Shown: positions 47,252-57,017, counted from the first letter of the stretch. The stretch: DNA of 64,000 nt from SZAS-103 sp038216155 (GCA_038216155.1 JBBQQH010000007.1:1-64000), one strand, 5' to 3'. Translations and numbers: made by a program. Notes: generated by a model from the sequence alone, not told the origin.

Positions 47252-48604
47252 ATGGCAGCCACGATCGAAACCCTGCGCCATTCTCCAATGACCCGCGTGC
47301 TGCACGCGCTGGCGTTGCAGGAGTTCAGCAGCGAAGCGTTGACCCGCGCGTGCCTTGACGCGATCAAGCGGGATCACGGCTTGAATGCGTGGACGTACGT
47401 CGATGGCGACCGCGCGATGAATGCCGCGCGCGCTTCCGATGTGCGGCGTGCATCGGGTCAGGCGCTGGGCCGGCTGGATGGCGTGCCGCTGGCGATCAAG
47501 GACAATTTCGACGTTGCCGGCATGCCGACCACGATCGGCTTGGACTGCCGCGAAGTCACGCCGTGCGCGCGCGATGGGCATGTGATCGATCGCTTGCGTG
47601 GTGCTGGCGCGGTGCTACTGGGCAAGACCAATCTCGACGAGGCGGCGCTCGGCACGATTGGGCGCAATGCGTTTTTCGGTGATGTCGGCAATCCGTTGTA
47701 TCCGGGTCACGCGTCCGGTGGCTCGTCGGCTGGCGCGGCGGCAGCAGTTGCGGCGGGGCATGCGATTGCAGCGATCGGGTCGGACACTTTGGGATCGGTG
47801 CGCATTCCGGCGGCGTTCTGCGGGTTGGTCGGAATGAAGCCCAGTCGCGGCGAATTGTCCTGTCGCGGATTGGCGTCGGCTCTGCGTCGCGCCGACACGC
47901 CGGGCGTCATCACCCGCTGCGTGCAGGATGCCGCGCTGCTGCTGCCGCTGATGGCTGGCTATGATCCGGGCGATGCCAATTCGCGCATGCGGCGCAAACC
48001 TTTGGCGCCACCGGACTGGGCGCCGGGCACATTGCGGGCCGGCGTGATCGGCGACTTGTCGGACTTGGGTGCGGACGCGCGGGTCATTTCCGCATTCAAG
48101 CAGGCAGTTGAACAGGGCGCTGCGGTTTTCGGCGCCACCTTGCCGCTATCGCTGGATCTCGCGCCGCTGGATGTTGCTCGGACCCGGCGCGCCGCGTTGC
48201 TGCTGATGGAAGCCGAGATCCTCGCCGCGCATCACGACGAGCTTGCCGGATGTTCCGAGCGCCTGCGCAACTTGCTTGGCTACGCCCAGCGCAAGACCGC
48301 CGCTGACTATGCGCAGGCCGATCGTTTGCTGGACGCGCATGTGGTGAAGGTGCGGCGGCTATTCGAATCCTTCGACGTGCTGCTGCTGCCGACGGTGCCG
48401 GTGTTGCCGCCTGCGTTGGGTGCGGCCGAGCCATCAAACCTGGCTGACTTCACCGCTCTGGCCAGCCTGGCCGGATGTCCCGCATTGAGCCTTCCGCTGC
48501 CGCAGGGTGCTGGACTGCAACTGGTAGGCGCCCCCGGCAGCGACCTACGCCTGCTGGAACTCGGCGAGATCATGTCGGCATTGATCGACAGCGAAGCGGG
48601 CTGA
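47252..48604 (+). CDS. Amidase-signature family hydrolase
   Basis: 450 codons from ATG 47252. The Ser-cisSer-Lys triad is visible: Lys83 in GVPLAIKDNFDVAG, the cis-Ser in HASGGSSAGAAAAVAAG (158/159) and nucleophile Ser182 in GSDTLGSVRIPAAFCG, followed by LVGMKPSRGELS. It resembles AtzF/allophanate hydrolase-like members, but the substrate is open. The frame extends far upstream (to 46379) antisense to the ETF-QO gene; that part is spurious. 156 bp separate it from the divergent ETF-QO gene. Confidence 0.9.
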   Translation: MAATIETLRHSPMTRVLHALALQEFSSEALTRACLDAIKRDHGLNAWTYVDGDRAMNAARASDVRRASGQALGRLDGVPLAIKDNFDVAGMPTTIGLDCREVTPCARDGHVIDRLRGAGAVLLGKTNLDEAALGTIGRNAFFGDVGNPLYPGHASGGSSAGAAAAVAAGHAIAAIGSDTLGSVRIPAAFCGLVGMKPSRGELSCRGLASALRRADTPGVITRCVQDAALLLPLMAGYDPGDANSRMRRKPLAPPDWAPGTLRAGVIGDLSDLGADARVISAFKQAVEQGAAVFGATLPLSLDLAPLDVARTRRAALLLMEAEILAAHHDELAGCSERLRNLLGYAQRKTAADYAQADRLLDAHVVKVRRLFESFDVLLLPTVPVLPPALGAAEPSNLADFTALASLAGCPALSLPLPQGAGLQLVGAPGSDLRLLELGEIMSALIDSEAG

Positions 48605-48669
48605 AACACCTTCGTAGATCCGTTGCCTGCGCCACGTCTGGGCGCGATGGACGCGCCGCCAATCCGAAC

Positions 48670-49365
48670 TTACTTGCGCGGCTTGCTCTTTTCGACAGGC
48701 GCAGCAGCACCGCGAAACGCATCCGCGCCCGCGTTCAGCGTCCAGCCGATCATCTCAGGAAGCAGCTTGTTCAACGCGCCATCGAATGCCTGCGCGACTG
48801 CCGGCACGGCGGTGCCCGACGCTGGTTCAACCTGCCTGAAAATACGTGCGGCGACGACGCGCGCACTGGAGTTTTCGATCAATCGTGCGGACAGTTCAAC
48901 GGTGGCTTCCGGGGCGGCGGCGGGGCTGGCGTAGACCGCGTCAAATTCACGGATGTCGAGCAGCAGGGTGTAATCGGCGTGCACCGAATTGGCCTGGCGC
49001 GCCACTGCGATGATTTTGCCTGAATCCTCGAAACCCTCCACCAGCACCGACTGCAGCAGGTCGGGTGCGCGATCGGCCCACGCCGCGCCGGCATAAACCT
49101 GTAGCGTGCCGGGCATTGGGCTGACCACGATGCGCGAGGAATCAGTCAGGCGATCAGCATCCGGACGCGCGATCGACAATTGCCAGCGCACGCTGGGCCA
49201 CGACGGATCGGCGGTCACCTTGACCTGCGGCACGATAATCTGCACCACTTCCTTTTTCGGCAGGATGCCGCACGAGGACAGGCCGCCCAGCACCAGCAGC
49301 GCGGCGGCGCAGGCGAACCCGCGCAGGGACAGCAGCTTGATCGGATTCATGCTCATGGCGCTCAT
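48670..49365 (-). CDS. ABC-type transport auxiliary lipoprotein (PqiC/LptE-like DUF330 type)
   Basis: 231 codons, ATG 49365 (later Met codons at 49356 and 49350 possible). Lipobox LGGLSSCGILPKKE with acceptor Cys about residue 32. Mature domain: VRWQLSIARPDADRLTDSSRIVVSPMPGTLQVYAGAAWADRAPDLLQSVLVEGFEDSGKI, the known PqiC-type pattern. Last gene of the MCE operon, overlapping mlaD by 4 bp. It likely contacts the MCE protein at the outer membrane. Confidence 0.9.
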   Translation of the reverse strand: MSAMSMNPIKLLSLRGFACAAALLVLGGLSSCGILPKKEVVQIIVPQVKVTADPSWPSVRWQLSIARPDADRLTDSSRIVVSPMPGTLQVYAGAAWADRAPDLLQSVLVEGFEDSGKIIAVARQANSVHADYTLLLDIREFDAVYASPAAAPEATVELSARLIENSSARVVAARIFRQVEPASGTAVPAVAQAFDGALNKLLPEMIGWTLNAGADAFRGAAAPVEKSKPRK

Positions 49366-50303
49366 TTGGGATGGAATTCCTGCGGCACATCGCGGCCCAG
49401 CAGAAACTTTACCGGTTCCTGCTGCAGGCGCGACGTCAGCCGGTCGAGCTGGCGCAACACCTGCCGCAGCTCGGTCAGGGTCGGACCGACCTGCGCCAGG
49501 CCCTGGCTGGCGAAGCTGTTGATCGAGGCTTTGTTGTCCTTGAGCAAAGCATCGGCGCTGGCAGTGAAAGAATCGAGTTGGTTCATCGAGTGGTCGAGCT
49601 TGGCAACCACGCCCGGCAGCTTGTTATTGATCGTGTCAAGCGCGGTCTGCGCGCTGCCCATGGTGTTGTCTAGCTTGTCGCCAGCCTGCTTGGCGCTCTT
49701 GATCAGCGCCGCAAGGTCGGCGCGCTCGCCGGCCAGGCTGTCCGTCAGCGCCTGGATGTTGGCCAGGCTCTTGCTGATGCTGGCGGTGTTCTCGTCGCTG
49801 ATCAAACGGTTGACCCGATACAGCACATCGGTAATCGTGGTGGCGATGTCCTCGGAGGAGTTGAGCAGCTTCTGCAACGCCGATTCCTCGGCCACGATCA
49901 CCGGCACATGATCGCGGTCGGTCTGCACCAGTGCCGGGCTGCCCGGCGTGCCGCCACTGAGTTGCACGAATGCCACGCCGCTGAGCAGCGAGCTGCCAAG
50001 CTTGGCCTTGGTGTCGACCTTCATCGGCGCATCGGCCTGCACCTGAATGCGTGCGATCACCTGGCGCGGATCGTCCTTGGCCAAGTCCAGATCGCGCACT
50101 GTGCCGACGGTGATGCCGTTGTATTGCACCAGGCCGCCGACCGACAGACCGGTAACCGCTTCCTTGAACACTACGTCGTATTCGTGGAACGAGCGTGCGG
50201 AGGCAAACTTAGCCGCCCACAGCACGAACAGCAACAGCGCGGCCACCACACCAATGGTGAACAGGCCGATGAGTACGTGATTGGCTTTCGTTTCCACGAT
50301 CAA
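49362..50303 (-). CDS. MCE/MlaD-family periplasmic lipid-binding protein
   Basis: 313 codons. N-terminal TM anchor (VLIGLFTIGVVAALLLFVLW), then an MCE domain (YDVVFKEAVTGLSVGGLVQYNGITVGTVRDLDLAKDDPRQVIARIQVQADAPMKVDTKAKL), then a long helical region with repeated N-x-x-L/D-x-x-x patterns (about 150-300). The family carries phospholipids between membranes. Overlaps both neighbours by 4 bp. Confidence 0.92.
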   Translation of the reverse strand: MIVETKANHVLIGLFTIGVVAALLLFVLWAAKFASARSFHEYDVVFKEAVTGLSVGGLVQYNGITVGTVRDLDLAKDDPRQVIARIQVQADAPMKVDTKAKLGSSLLSGVAFVQLSGGTPGSPALVQTDRDHVPVIVAEESALQKLLNSSEDIATTITDVLYRVNRLISDENTASISKSLANIQALTDSLAGERADLAALIKSAKQAGDKLDNTMGSAQTALDTINNKLPGVVAKLDHSMNQLDSFTASADALLKDNKASINSFASQGLAQVGPTLTELRQVLRQLDRLTSRLQQEPVKFLLGRDVPQEFHPK

Positions 50304-51208
50304 CTCTCCTGAGCCGCCGGCTGCGCCGGGGCGTTGCTGTTTTCTTTGGTGTCGCGGGAATCATGTGCCGCTGCCAGGGCCGCCTGCGCGGCGCGTCCGC
50401 GCGGGCCGTGAAAATACTCGTGCACCCACGGCTGATCGAATTTCTCGACTTCGCTGATCGGCGCGGTGATCACGACTTTCTTGTCGGCTAGCACTGCCAC
50501 CCGATTGCAGATGGCGTACAGCGTATCCAGATCGTGGGTGATCAGGAACACAGTGAAACCCAGCGCTTTTTGCAGGGTCTGGATCAAATCATCGAATGCA
50601 GCCGCGCCGATTGGATCCAGACCGGCGGTGGGTTCATCCAGAAACAGCAGTTCCGGATCCAATGCCAGTGCGCGCGCGAGGCCGGCGCGCTTGCGCATGC
50701 CGCCCGAAAGTTGCGCAGGGAATTTATCGGCGGCATCGTCGGGCAAGCCGGCCAGGCGGATCTTCAGTCGCACAAGATTGTCGCGCAGCGGCCCGTCGAT
50801 TTCGGTGTGGTGCTCCTTTAGCGGCAGCGCCACGTTTTCAGCGACCGTGAGTGATGAGAACAGTGCACCATCCTGAAACAATACGCCGCTGTGGTGTTCA
50901 ATGCGCTCGCGATCGGCTGGATCGTCGGACATCGCGTCGGCGCCGAGCACGGTGATGCTGCCGGCTTGCGGATGATTCAGGCCCAGGATGCTGCGCATCA
51001 GCACCGATTTGCCGGTGCCCGAGCCACCGACCACGCCGAGAATCTCGCCACGGCGCACGTCGAGGTCAAGCCCGTCGTGCACGAGTTGTTCGCCAAATCG
51101 ATTGACCAACCCGCGCACGCGGATCGCGATCTTGGAGTCGTCCTTGCCGATGTTCGCGGTCGCCTCGTTCGGCTTGGCGTCGTTCGCGTCGAGCGCTGGC
51201 TGGTTCAC
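50300..51208 (-). CDS. MCE-system ABC transporter ATPase (MlaF-like)
   Basis: 302 codons from GTG 51208, whose GTGA overlaps the permease stop by 4 bp; an upstream in-frame start at 51271 would overlap by 67 bp. Walker A GVVGGSGTGKSVLMRSI, Q-loop VLFQDGALFSSLTVAENVALPL, signature QLSGGMRKRAGLARAL, Walker B ELLFLDEPTAGLDP, switch LITHDLDT. The SGTGKSVL and FQDGALFSSLTV motifs are specific to MlaF/Ttg2A. Powers lipid movement with the permease. Confidence 0.94.
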   Translation of the reverse strand: MNQPALDANDAKPNEATANIGKDDSKIAIRVRGLVNRFGEQLVHDGLDLDVRRGEILGVVGGSGTGKSVLMRSILGLNHPQAGSITVLGADAMSDDPADRERIEHHSGVLFQDGALFSSLTVAENVALPLKEHHTEIDGPLRDNLVRLKIRLAGLPDDAADKFPAQLSGGMRKRAGLARALALDPELLFLDEPTAGLDPIGAAAFDDLIQTLQKALGFTVFLITHDLDTLYAICNRVAVLADKKVVITAPISEVEKFDQPWVHEYFHGPRGRAAQAALAAAHDSRDTKENSNAPAQPAAQES

Positions 51209-52314
51209 CAGTTGATCTCCTGGAAGAAGATCGCTGCGATCGCGTCCAGCAAGATCACCAGCGAGATGCATTGCACCACCGACGACGTGGTGCGCTCCCC
51301 GACCGACTGCGCCGTACCCTGCGTCTGAAAGCCCTCAAGGCAGCCGATCAAAGCAATGATCACCGCGAACATCGGGGCCTTGGTGATGCCGACCCAGAAG
51401 TGTCGGATCTCGATGGTGTCGTTGAGACGGCCGAAGAATTGCTCGTATGAGATGCCGAGTGTCAGGTCGCTGACCACCGCGCCGCCCAGGATTCCGGCGC
51501 AAGTGGCAATGAAGGACAGCAGCGGCAGCATGATCACCAGCGCCAGCAATCGCGGAATCACCAGCAGTTCGATTGGGTCTAGCCCCAACGTGCGGATTGC
51601 ATCGATCTCTTCGCGCGATTGCATCGCACCGATCTGTGCGGTGAATGCGCTGGCGGTGCGGCCGGCAAGGATGATCGCGGTCAGCAGCACGCCGAATTCG
51701 CGCAGGAACGCGTAGCTGACCATTTCCACCACGTACACCTCGGCGCCGAAGTCGCGCAGGATGTTGGCGGCCAGAAATGCCAGCACGGCGCCGACCAGGA
51801 ATGAGAGCAACGCCACCAGCGGCATCGCATCGACGCCCACGGCTTCCATGTGGAATACGGTCGGGGTGATGCGCAAGCGCGCTGGGCGCGTGACCACTTT
51901 CAGCAGCGTGGTCAGGGTCAGGCCCATGAAGCCGATCAGGGCGATGATTTCCTTGAAGCTGTCCTGCACCGAAAAACCGAGGCGGCCGATCGCGCGCACG
52001 AAGCCCAGTTCCTTGCGCTTGTGCGGCGGCGGCGTGGCGTTGACCTCGTCGATGTAATCCATCAGCGGCTGGTGCGCCGCGCTCAGGTGCAACGCGGAAC
52101 GGTCCAGCTTCAGCGCTTGCAGCAGACGATTGAGAAATAGCGCTCCGGCCGAATCCAGTCGCCCAAGCGCAGTGGCATCCACCTCGCGCGCCTGCGGTCG
52201 CTTGCTAGCCATCAACTCCTCGATGGCGGAGGCATTGGCGAGAATCCACGCGCCGCCGAGCCTGAGCGTGTCCGGCTTGTCGCCTGCGGCCTGGATCGTG
52301 GGTGCATCGCTCAT
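51205..52314 (-). CDS. MCE-system permease with N-terminal STAS domain (MlaE-like)
   Basis: 369 codons. Residues 1-105 form a STAS/MlaB-like domain (TLRLGGAWILANASAIEELM ... VDATALGRLDSAGALFLNRLLQAL), fused to an MlaE permease with five or six TM segments (FMGLTLTTLLKVVTRP, PLVALLSFLVGAVLAFLAANILRDFGAEVYVVEMVSYAFLREFGVLLTAIILAGRTASAFTAQIGAMQSREEIDAIRTLGLDP, FWVGITKAPMFAVIIALIGCLEGFQT). Fusion of MlaB-type STAS to MlaE is a known variant in this family. First gene of the four-gene operon. Confidence 0.93.
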   Translation of the reverse strand: MSDAPTIQAAGDKPDTLRLGGAWILANASAIEELMASKRPQAREVDATALGRLDSAGALFLNRLLQALKLDRSALHLSAAHQPLMDYIDEVNATPPPHKRKELGFVRAIGRLGFSVQDSFKEIIALIGFMGLTLTTLLKVVTRPARLRITPTVFHMEAVGVDAMPLVALLSFLVGAVLAFLAANILRDFGAEVYVVEMVSYAFLREFGVLLTAIILAGRTASAFTAQIGAMQSREEIDAIRTLGLDPIELLVIPRLLALVIMLPLLSFIATCAGILGGAVVSDLTLGISYEQFFGRLNDTIEIRHFWVGITKAPMFAVIIALIGCLEGFQTQGTAQSVGERTTSSVVQCISLVILLDAIAAIFFQEINW

Positions 52315-52353
52315 GCGGTAGGCGATCTCATGGGTTGTGGTCGGTGCGAAAAC

Positions 52354-53250
52354 TCATATGCGTTGGGTCAACATGCAGACGACGCCGGCCATGGTGAGGG
52401 TAACTCCAACCGCGCCCCTGCGCGTCAACGGCTCGTGTAGCCACAGCGCCGCGAACAGCAGGATGAACACCGAAGCGGTTTCGTTCAATACAGCGGCCAC
52501 CGATGCCTTGGCGTATTTGTAACCGCCGAGCCACAGCAGCATCGAAAGGCACTGCCCCACCAGCGCGGCGACCCATAGTGTAGGCCAGTGAATGCGCTGC
52601 TGGCGCGCAGGCAGCAGTTTTCGCAGCTCGCCGCGCAGGGCCGCGATTAACACCATCCCCAGCAACCCGCCAACCATGCGCATCACGGTCACCCACAACA
52701 GCGGCTGTCGTTCCAGCACCGGCTTCACCATCACGATCGCAGTCGCCATCAACAGCACCGCTGCGACGCCCAATAGCGCGCCGCGTCGCTGCGCCTTGTT
52801 GTCGAGATGGCGCCAGCCGCCGGCGGGTCGGGCCACCACGAGGACTCCAAATAGCACTAGCGCGAACCCGATCCATTGCACACCGTTGAGGCGCTCGCCC
52901 AGCCAGACAAATGAAAGCCCCAGCACGAAGGGGCTGTAGAAGTTGCCGATGATGCCCATGCGGCCTGCGCCGACCGCGTTGAGCGCGGAAAAATACAGGG
53001 TGTCGGCGATGCCGATGCCGAGTACGCCGCTGACCAGTGCCAGCCAGGTTTCCGCGAGCGACAGTTTCGGGATCGCGTGCAGGTACACGATCACGGTGAT
53101 CGGCAGCAGTACGCCGAGCACGATCCCATTCTTCAGGAAGTTCAGAGTCAGCGGCGCCAGCGTCGCCCCCAGTCGGCGATACAGGATCACGCCCAGCGCC
53201 CAGGTCGCGGCGCTGCCCAATGCCAACAGTTCGCCAAGGCCCAAGTGCAT
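52354..53250 (-). CDS. EamA-family drug/metabolite transporter
   Basis: 298 codons from ATG 53250, ten TM helices in two EamA repeats. Segments LGLGELLALGSAATWALGVILYRRLGA, FSPLGLSFVWLGERLNGVQWIGFALVLFGVLVV-type ends and ASVFILLFAALWLHEPLTRRGAVGVTLTMAGVVCML are characteristic. Substrate unknown. The in-frame stretch upstream of 53250 overlaps the divergent ThrE-like gene and is rejected. Confidence 0.87.
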   Translation of the reverse strand: MHLGLGELLALGSAATWALGVILYRRLGATLAPLTLNFLKNGIVLGVLLPITVIVYLHAIPKLSLAETWLALVSGVLGIGIADTLYFSALNAVGAGRMGIIGNFYSPFVLGLSFVWLGERLNGVQWIGFALVLFGVLVVARPAGGWRHLDNKAQRRGALLGVAAVLLMATAIVMVKPVLERQPLLWVTVMRMVGGLLGMVLIAALRGELRKLLPARQQRIHWPTLWVAALVGQCLSMLLWLGGYKYAKASVAAVLNETASVFILLFAALWLHEPLTRRGAVGVTLTMAGVVCMLTQRI

Positions 53251-53372
53251 GCGCGTCCTTTCGGCTGCAGTGCCGAGTCGAATCGACGGATTATCCGTGA
53301 ACTCGCCCGCGCACGGTCGCACCGCGTCGCTCCAGACTGCCCGCCGTGCAAACGTCATGGCATGCTTTGCGG

Positions 53373-54623
53373 ATGCAGCGCAACGATCCCATCGGTCGCA
53401 ACGCCACCTACAGCGAACGCATCGAGTTCGTGGTCGAGCTCGCGCGCCGATTGCACACCTACGGCACCACCGCCGAACGCCTCGAAGGCGCAGTGGTGTC
53501 TGTCGCACGGCGGCTTGGTTTGCGCTGCGATCCGTTTTCCAATCCGACCGGCATCATCATGTCGTTCGCCGACGCGCGGTCCGGATCGAAGCTAGCCGAC
53601 GTGACCCAGATGATCCGGCTGGAGCCGGGTGACATCAACCTGCGCAAGCTGTGCGCCGCTGATGCGATTGCCGAGGATGTGCTGGCCGATCGCACCGACA
53701 TCGCGAGCGGCTCTGTCGCGCTGGCCGCGCTCGATCGCAAACTTGGCTGGCGAGCGAAGCTGCTTGGTGTCCTCAGCTATGGGCTATCGGCGGCCGCTGT
53801 CACCGGCATGCTGCGCAGCCGTTGGACCGATATCGTGACCGCAGCGCTGGTTGGTTGCGTGATCGGCGCGCTGAACCTGCTCGGACGGCGCCGTCCGCGC
53901 ATCCGCGAGGCCGAGGGCGCGATCGCGGCGATGATCGCGACCTTTCTGGTCGCCGCAGTGGCCAGCTTCATCGTGCCACTCAATACCCGCAGCGTGATCA
54001 TCGCTGCGCTGATCGTGCTGATGCCAGGTCTGTCATTGACCAACGCGGTGGCCGAACTGACCAGCCAGCACCTGGTATCGGGCAGCGCCCGCTTTGCCGG
54101 AGCGTGCACGCAATTGCTCAAATTGGCGTTCGGCACCGTTGCCGCGACACAACTGATCGCGCTGCTGCACTGGCATCCGCACGAGGCAAGTCTGTTGCTG
54201 ACCCCGATCTGGGTGGAATGGTTGGCGTTGCTGATCGGGTCCTACGCGTTTGCGGTGTTATTCAATGCCGATCGCCGCGACTACTGGTTGGTGATGGGAT
54301 CGGTGATCGTGGGCTACGCGGTTACGCGCCTGACTGGCAATGCATTGGGCAGCGGCGCGGGCGTGTTTTGCGGCAGCCTGGTGATCACCGCATTGAGCAA
54401 TAGTTATGCGCGATTGTTTAATCGCCCGGGCGCGTTGATCCGGGTACCCGGAATCATCCTTATGGTGCCGGGCAGCGTGGGTTTTCGCAGTTTGAGTTTC
54501 GTCATCGACCACGACGTCATGCTCAGCATCAATACTGGCATCGCGGTGTTCGTGGTGCTGGTCGCTTTGGTCGCCGGCGTGCTGTTCGGAAACCTGCTGA
54601 TGCCGGCGCGGCGCAATTTGTAG
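53373..54623 (+). CDS. Threonine/serine exporter family (ThrE/PrmE-like) membrane protein
   Basis: 416 codons from ATG 53373. The N-terminal ThrE domain (soluble, ERIEFVVELARRLHTYGTTAERLEGAVVSVARRLGL ... LADVTQMIRLEPGDINLRKLCAAD) precedes about ten TM helices in DUF1212/DUF3815 halves, here fused in one chain. LIVLMPGLSLTNAVAELTSQHLVSGSARFAGACTQLLKLAFG and VPGIILMVPGSVGFRSLSFV are family signatures. Probably exports an amino acid or small carboxylate. Confidence 0.9.
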   Translation: MQRNDPIGRNATYSERIEFVVELARRLHTYGTTAERLEGAVVSVARRLGLRCDPFSNPTGIIMSFADARSGSKLADVTQMIRLEPGDINLRKLCAADAIAEDVLADRTDIASGSVALAALDRKLGWRAKLLGVLSYGLSAAAVTGMLRSRWTDIVTAALVGCVIGALNLLGRRRPRIREAEGAIAAMIATFLVAAVASFIVPLNTRSVIIAALIVLMPGLSLTNAVAELTSQHLVSGSARFAGACTQLLKLAFGTVAATQLIALLHWHPHEASLLLTPIWVEWLALLIGSYAFAVLFNADRRDYWLVMGSVIVGYAVTRLTGNALGSGAGVFCGSLVITALSNSYARLFNRPGALIRVPGIILMVPGSVGFRSLSFVIDHDVMLSINTGIAVFVVLVALVAGVLFGNLLMPARRNL

Positions 54624-54644
54624 TTGAATCAATCGCGCCGCGAA

Positions 54645-54678
54645 AATGAAAACGCCGGAGATTGCCGGCGTTTTCATT
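54645..54678. terminator. Bidirectional terminator between thrE-like and hns-like genes
   Basis: Perfect 14-bp inverted repeat AATGAAAACGCCGG/CCGGCGTTTTCATT with loop AGATTG. T-rich on both strands, so it serves both convergent genes. Confidence 0.92.
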
Positions 54679-54696
54679 CCAGTGAAGAAATGCACG

Positions 54697-55020
54697 TCAG
54701 ATCGCGTAATCGGTCAACTTCTTGCCCTTGGCGATTGCGTCGGCCAGCCAGCGTGGACGCTTGCCTCGGCCGCTCCAGGTCTGGCTGGGGTCGGCCTTGT
54801 TGCGATACTTCGCCGGAACTGGCGTGCCGGTCTTTTTTGACGCCTTGCCGCCCTTGCCGAACAATTGCTCGATCGTGTAGCCCTCGGCCTTGGCCTTGGC
54901 GGTGATTGACTTGCGCACTTCGCCAATGCGATTGCGATGCAGTTTCTGTTTCTGCTTCTCAGCCTTGGTGATCAATTCCTGCAGCTGCTGGGGCGACATC
55001 TTGTCCAGATCCATAGCCAT
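54697..55020 (-). CDS. H-NS-family nucleoid protein (XrvA-like)
   Basis: 107 codons. N-terminal oligomerisation coiled coil (MDLDKMSPQQLQELITKAEKQKQKLHRNRIGEVRKSITAKAKAEGYTIEQLFG), flexible Lys/Gly linker, then the H-NS DNA-binding motif PAKYRNKADPSQTWSGRGKRPRWLADAI. The SQTWSGRGKRPRWL core is diagnostic. It silences A/T-rich DNA, so the A/T-richer cassette genes in this window are plausible targets (inference). A probable promoter lies 41-67 bp upstream. Confidence 0.95.
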   Translation of the reverse strand: MAMDLDKMSPQQLQELITKAEKQKQKLHRNRIGEVRKSITAKAKAEGYTIEQLFGKGGKASKKTGTPVPAKYRNKADPSQTWSGRGKRPRWLADAIAKGKKLTDYAI

Positions 55021-55060
55021 CTCGATACCTCACGATTGATGATCAGAGTTGTTTGACCGG

Positions 55061-55087
55061 ATTATACGTCAAACCGATTGAGGGCAA
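55061..55087 (-). promoter_or_regulatory. Probable sigma-70 promoter of the hns-like gene
   Basis: On the minus strand a perfect TATAAT (55061-55066) lies 15 bp downstream of TTGCCC (55082-55087), about 40 bp before the ATG. Spacing is short by two bases; one base of offset gives ATTGCC at 16 bp. The remaining 190 bp to the proS stop hold nothing I can name. Confidence 0.5.
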
Positions 55088-55278
55088 TGAATACAAACGG
55101 GTGGCCGATTCGATTTTCACTACCAGAGCGCATTATGCACGCGAATGGATTTGAATGAATCTGCAGGAAGTCCTGCACGCTTGGGTGATGCAACCAGCCG
55201 ATGATCGCACAAGGCATCTTGCCGGCCGCCAGAACCGAAAAGTTCCCGACTGGCAATCATTATCGATTTGGTCGCTTT

Positions 55279-57006
55279 TCAGTTTGCGACGCCGAGCCTG
55301 ACCATCAAGTTTTCGTGATCCAGCGCCTGGTTTTCGGTTTCGCGGCGGGCACGATATTCAAACGTGCCAGCGGCCAGGCCACGTTCGGACACCACCACCC
55401 GATGCGGAATGCCGATCAATTCGATGTCGGCGAGCATTGGCCCGGGCCGCAAGCCGCGATCGTCCAGCACCGCGTCGACACCGGCGGCGATCAATTCGGT
55501 GTACAACGCTTGCGCAGCAGCGACCACGTCGGGATTGTTCTTCGGATTGATGATGCACACCGCAACCCGCCATGGTGCCATCGGCTCTGGCCAGATTATT
55601 CCGGCGTCGTCGAAGTTCTGCTCGATTGCTGCCGCGACGATGCGCGAGACGCCAATGCCGTAGCAGCCCATGGTCGGGATAACGGCCTTGCCGCTGGCAT
55701 CGAGCACGCTGCATCCCATCGCCTGCGCGTACGTGCGGCCAAGCTGGAACACATGTCCGACCTCGATCCCGCGGGCGATGCCGAGCACGCCGTTGCCGTC
55801 GGGCGCACGATCGCCTTCGATTACGTTGCGGATGTCGGCAATCAGCGTAGGTTCGGGCAGGTCGCGAGCCCAGTTGACGCCGGCCAGGTGGTAGCCGCGC
55901 TCGTTCGCACCGACCACGAAATCGGTCATTGCCGCGACCTCGCGATCGGCGATCACGCGAATGTCCTCGCGCGTTCCGACCGGGCCGAGGAAGCCCGGTT
56001 CGCTGCCAAGGTTCTCGAGAATCTCGGCCTCCGTGGCCAGTCGATATCCAGCCATGTTTGCAAGCTTGCCGAGCTTAATCTCATTGACCGCGTGATCGCC
56101 GCGGACCAATGCCAGCACGAAATTCGGCGCATCCTCGCCCGTCATTAGCGCGACCGACTTGACCGTGCGCGCAAGGCCGATGCCCAGCAGCTGCGCGACC
56201 TCCTCACAGGTCTTCTGTATCGGCGTATCGACCTTGCGCATGGTTTCGGTAGCCGCCGGTCGCGGCCCGGGATCGGCGGCGCGTGCGGTTTCGATGTTGG
56301 CGGCATAGCTCGCTGCGTCCGCACCATCTCCAGTCGCAAATGCGATCGCGTCCTCGCCCGAATCGGCCAGCACGTGAAACTCCTGCGAAGTGTCGCCACC
56401 AATCGCGCCCGAGTCGGCTTGCACCGCACGAAACGTCAAACCCAGACGGGTGAAGATGCGGCTGTAAGTGTCGTGCATGTTGCGGTATTCGCGGGCCAGG
56501 TCGGCTTCGTCCAGATGAAAGGAATATGCGTCTTTCATCAGGAATTCGCGCGCGCGCATAATGCCGAACCGCGGCCGGATCTCGTCACGAAACTTGGTCT
56601 GGATCTGGTAGAAATTCATTGGCAGCTGTGTGTAGCTCGACAGCTCGTTTCGCGCGAAATCGGTGATCACTTCTTCAGCGGTCGGGCCGTAGCAATACTC
56701 GGCCTGCTTGCGATCGGAAATCTTCAGCAACTGGCCACCGAACTTCTGCCAGCGCCCGGTTTCCGCCCACAGCTCGCGCGGCTGTACGGTCGGCATCAGC
56801 AGTTCGATCGCGCCGGCGCGGTCCATCTCCTCGCGTACCACCGCCTCGACCTTGCGCAACACGCGCAGGCCCAGCGGCGACCAGGTGTAGATGCCGGCGG
56901 CCAGCTTGCGGATCATGCCGGCCCGCAGCATCAGCTGATGGCTGGCGATCTCTGCATCGGCGGGCGTTTCGCGACTCGTATTGAGATGGAATTGCGATAA
57001 GCGCAT
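55279..57006 (-). CDS. proS: Prolyl-tRNA synthetase
   Basis: 575 codons. Class II synthetase of the bacterial type with the editing insert. MRLSQFHLNTSRETPADAEIASHQLMLRAGMIRKLAAGIYTWSPLG start, motif 2 (FRDEIRPRFGIMRAREFLMKDAYSFH), editing domain about residues 225-390, motif 3 (GCYGIGVSRIVAAAIEQ), anticodon domain end. Upstream of the start the mRNA is C-rich because of a repeat array at 57018-57062. Confidence 0.97.
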   Translation of the reverse strand: MRLSQFHLNTSRETPADAEIASHQLMLRAGMIRKLAAGIYTWSPLGLRVLRKVEAVVREEMDRAGAIELLMPTVQPRELWAETGRWQKFGGQLLKISDRKQAEYCYGPTAEEVITDFARNELSSYTQLPMNFYQIQTKFRDEIRPRFGIMRAREFLMKDAYSFHLDEADLAREYRNMHDTYSRIFTRLGLTFRAVQADSGAIGGDTSQEFHVLADSGEDAIAFATGDGADAASYAANIETARAADPGPRPAATETMRKVDTPIQKTCEEVAQLLGIGLARTVKSVALMTGEDAPNFVLALVRGDHAVNEIKLGKLANMAGYRLATEAEILENLGSEPGFLGPVGTREDIRVIADREVAAMTDFVVGANERGYHLAGVNWARDLPEPTLIADIRNVIEGDRAPDGNGVLGIARGIEVGHVFQLGRTYAQAMGCSVLDASGKAVIPTMGCYGIGVSRIVAAAIEQNFDDAGIIWPEPMAPWRVAVCIINPKNNPDVVAAAQALYTELIAAGVDAVLDDRGLRPGPMLADIELIGIPHRVVVSERGLAAGTFEYRARRETENQALDHENLMVRLGVAN

Positions 57007-57017
57007 TGGTAAAAGCC

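Noticed and set aside
55062..55256. 64-codon minus-strand frame upstream of the hns-like gene
   Set aside because: No start signal or recognisable fold, and it overlaps the probable promoter.
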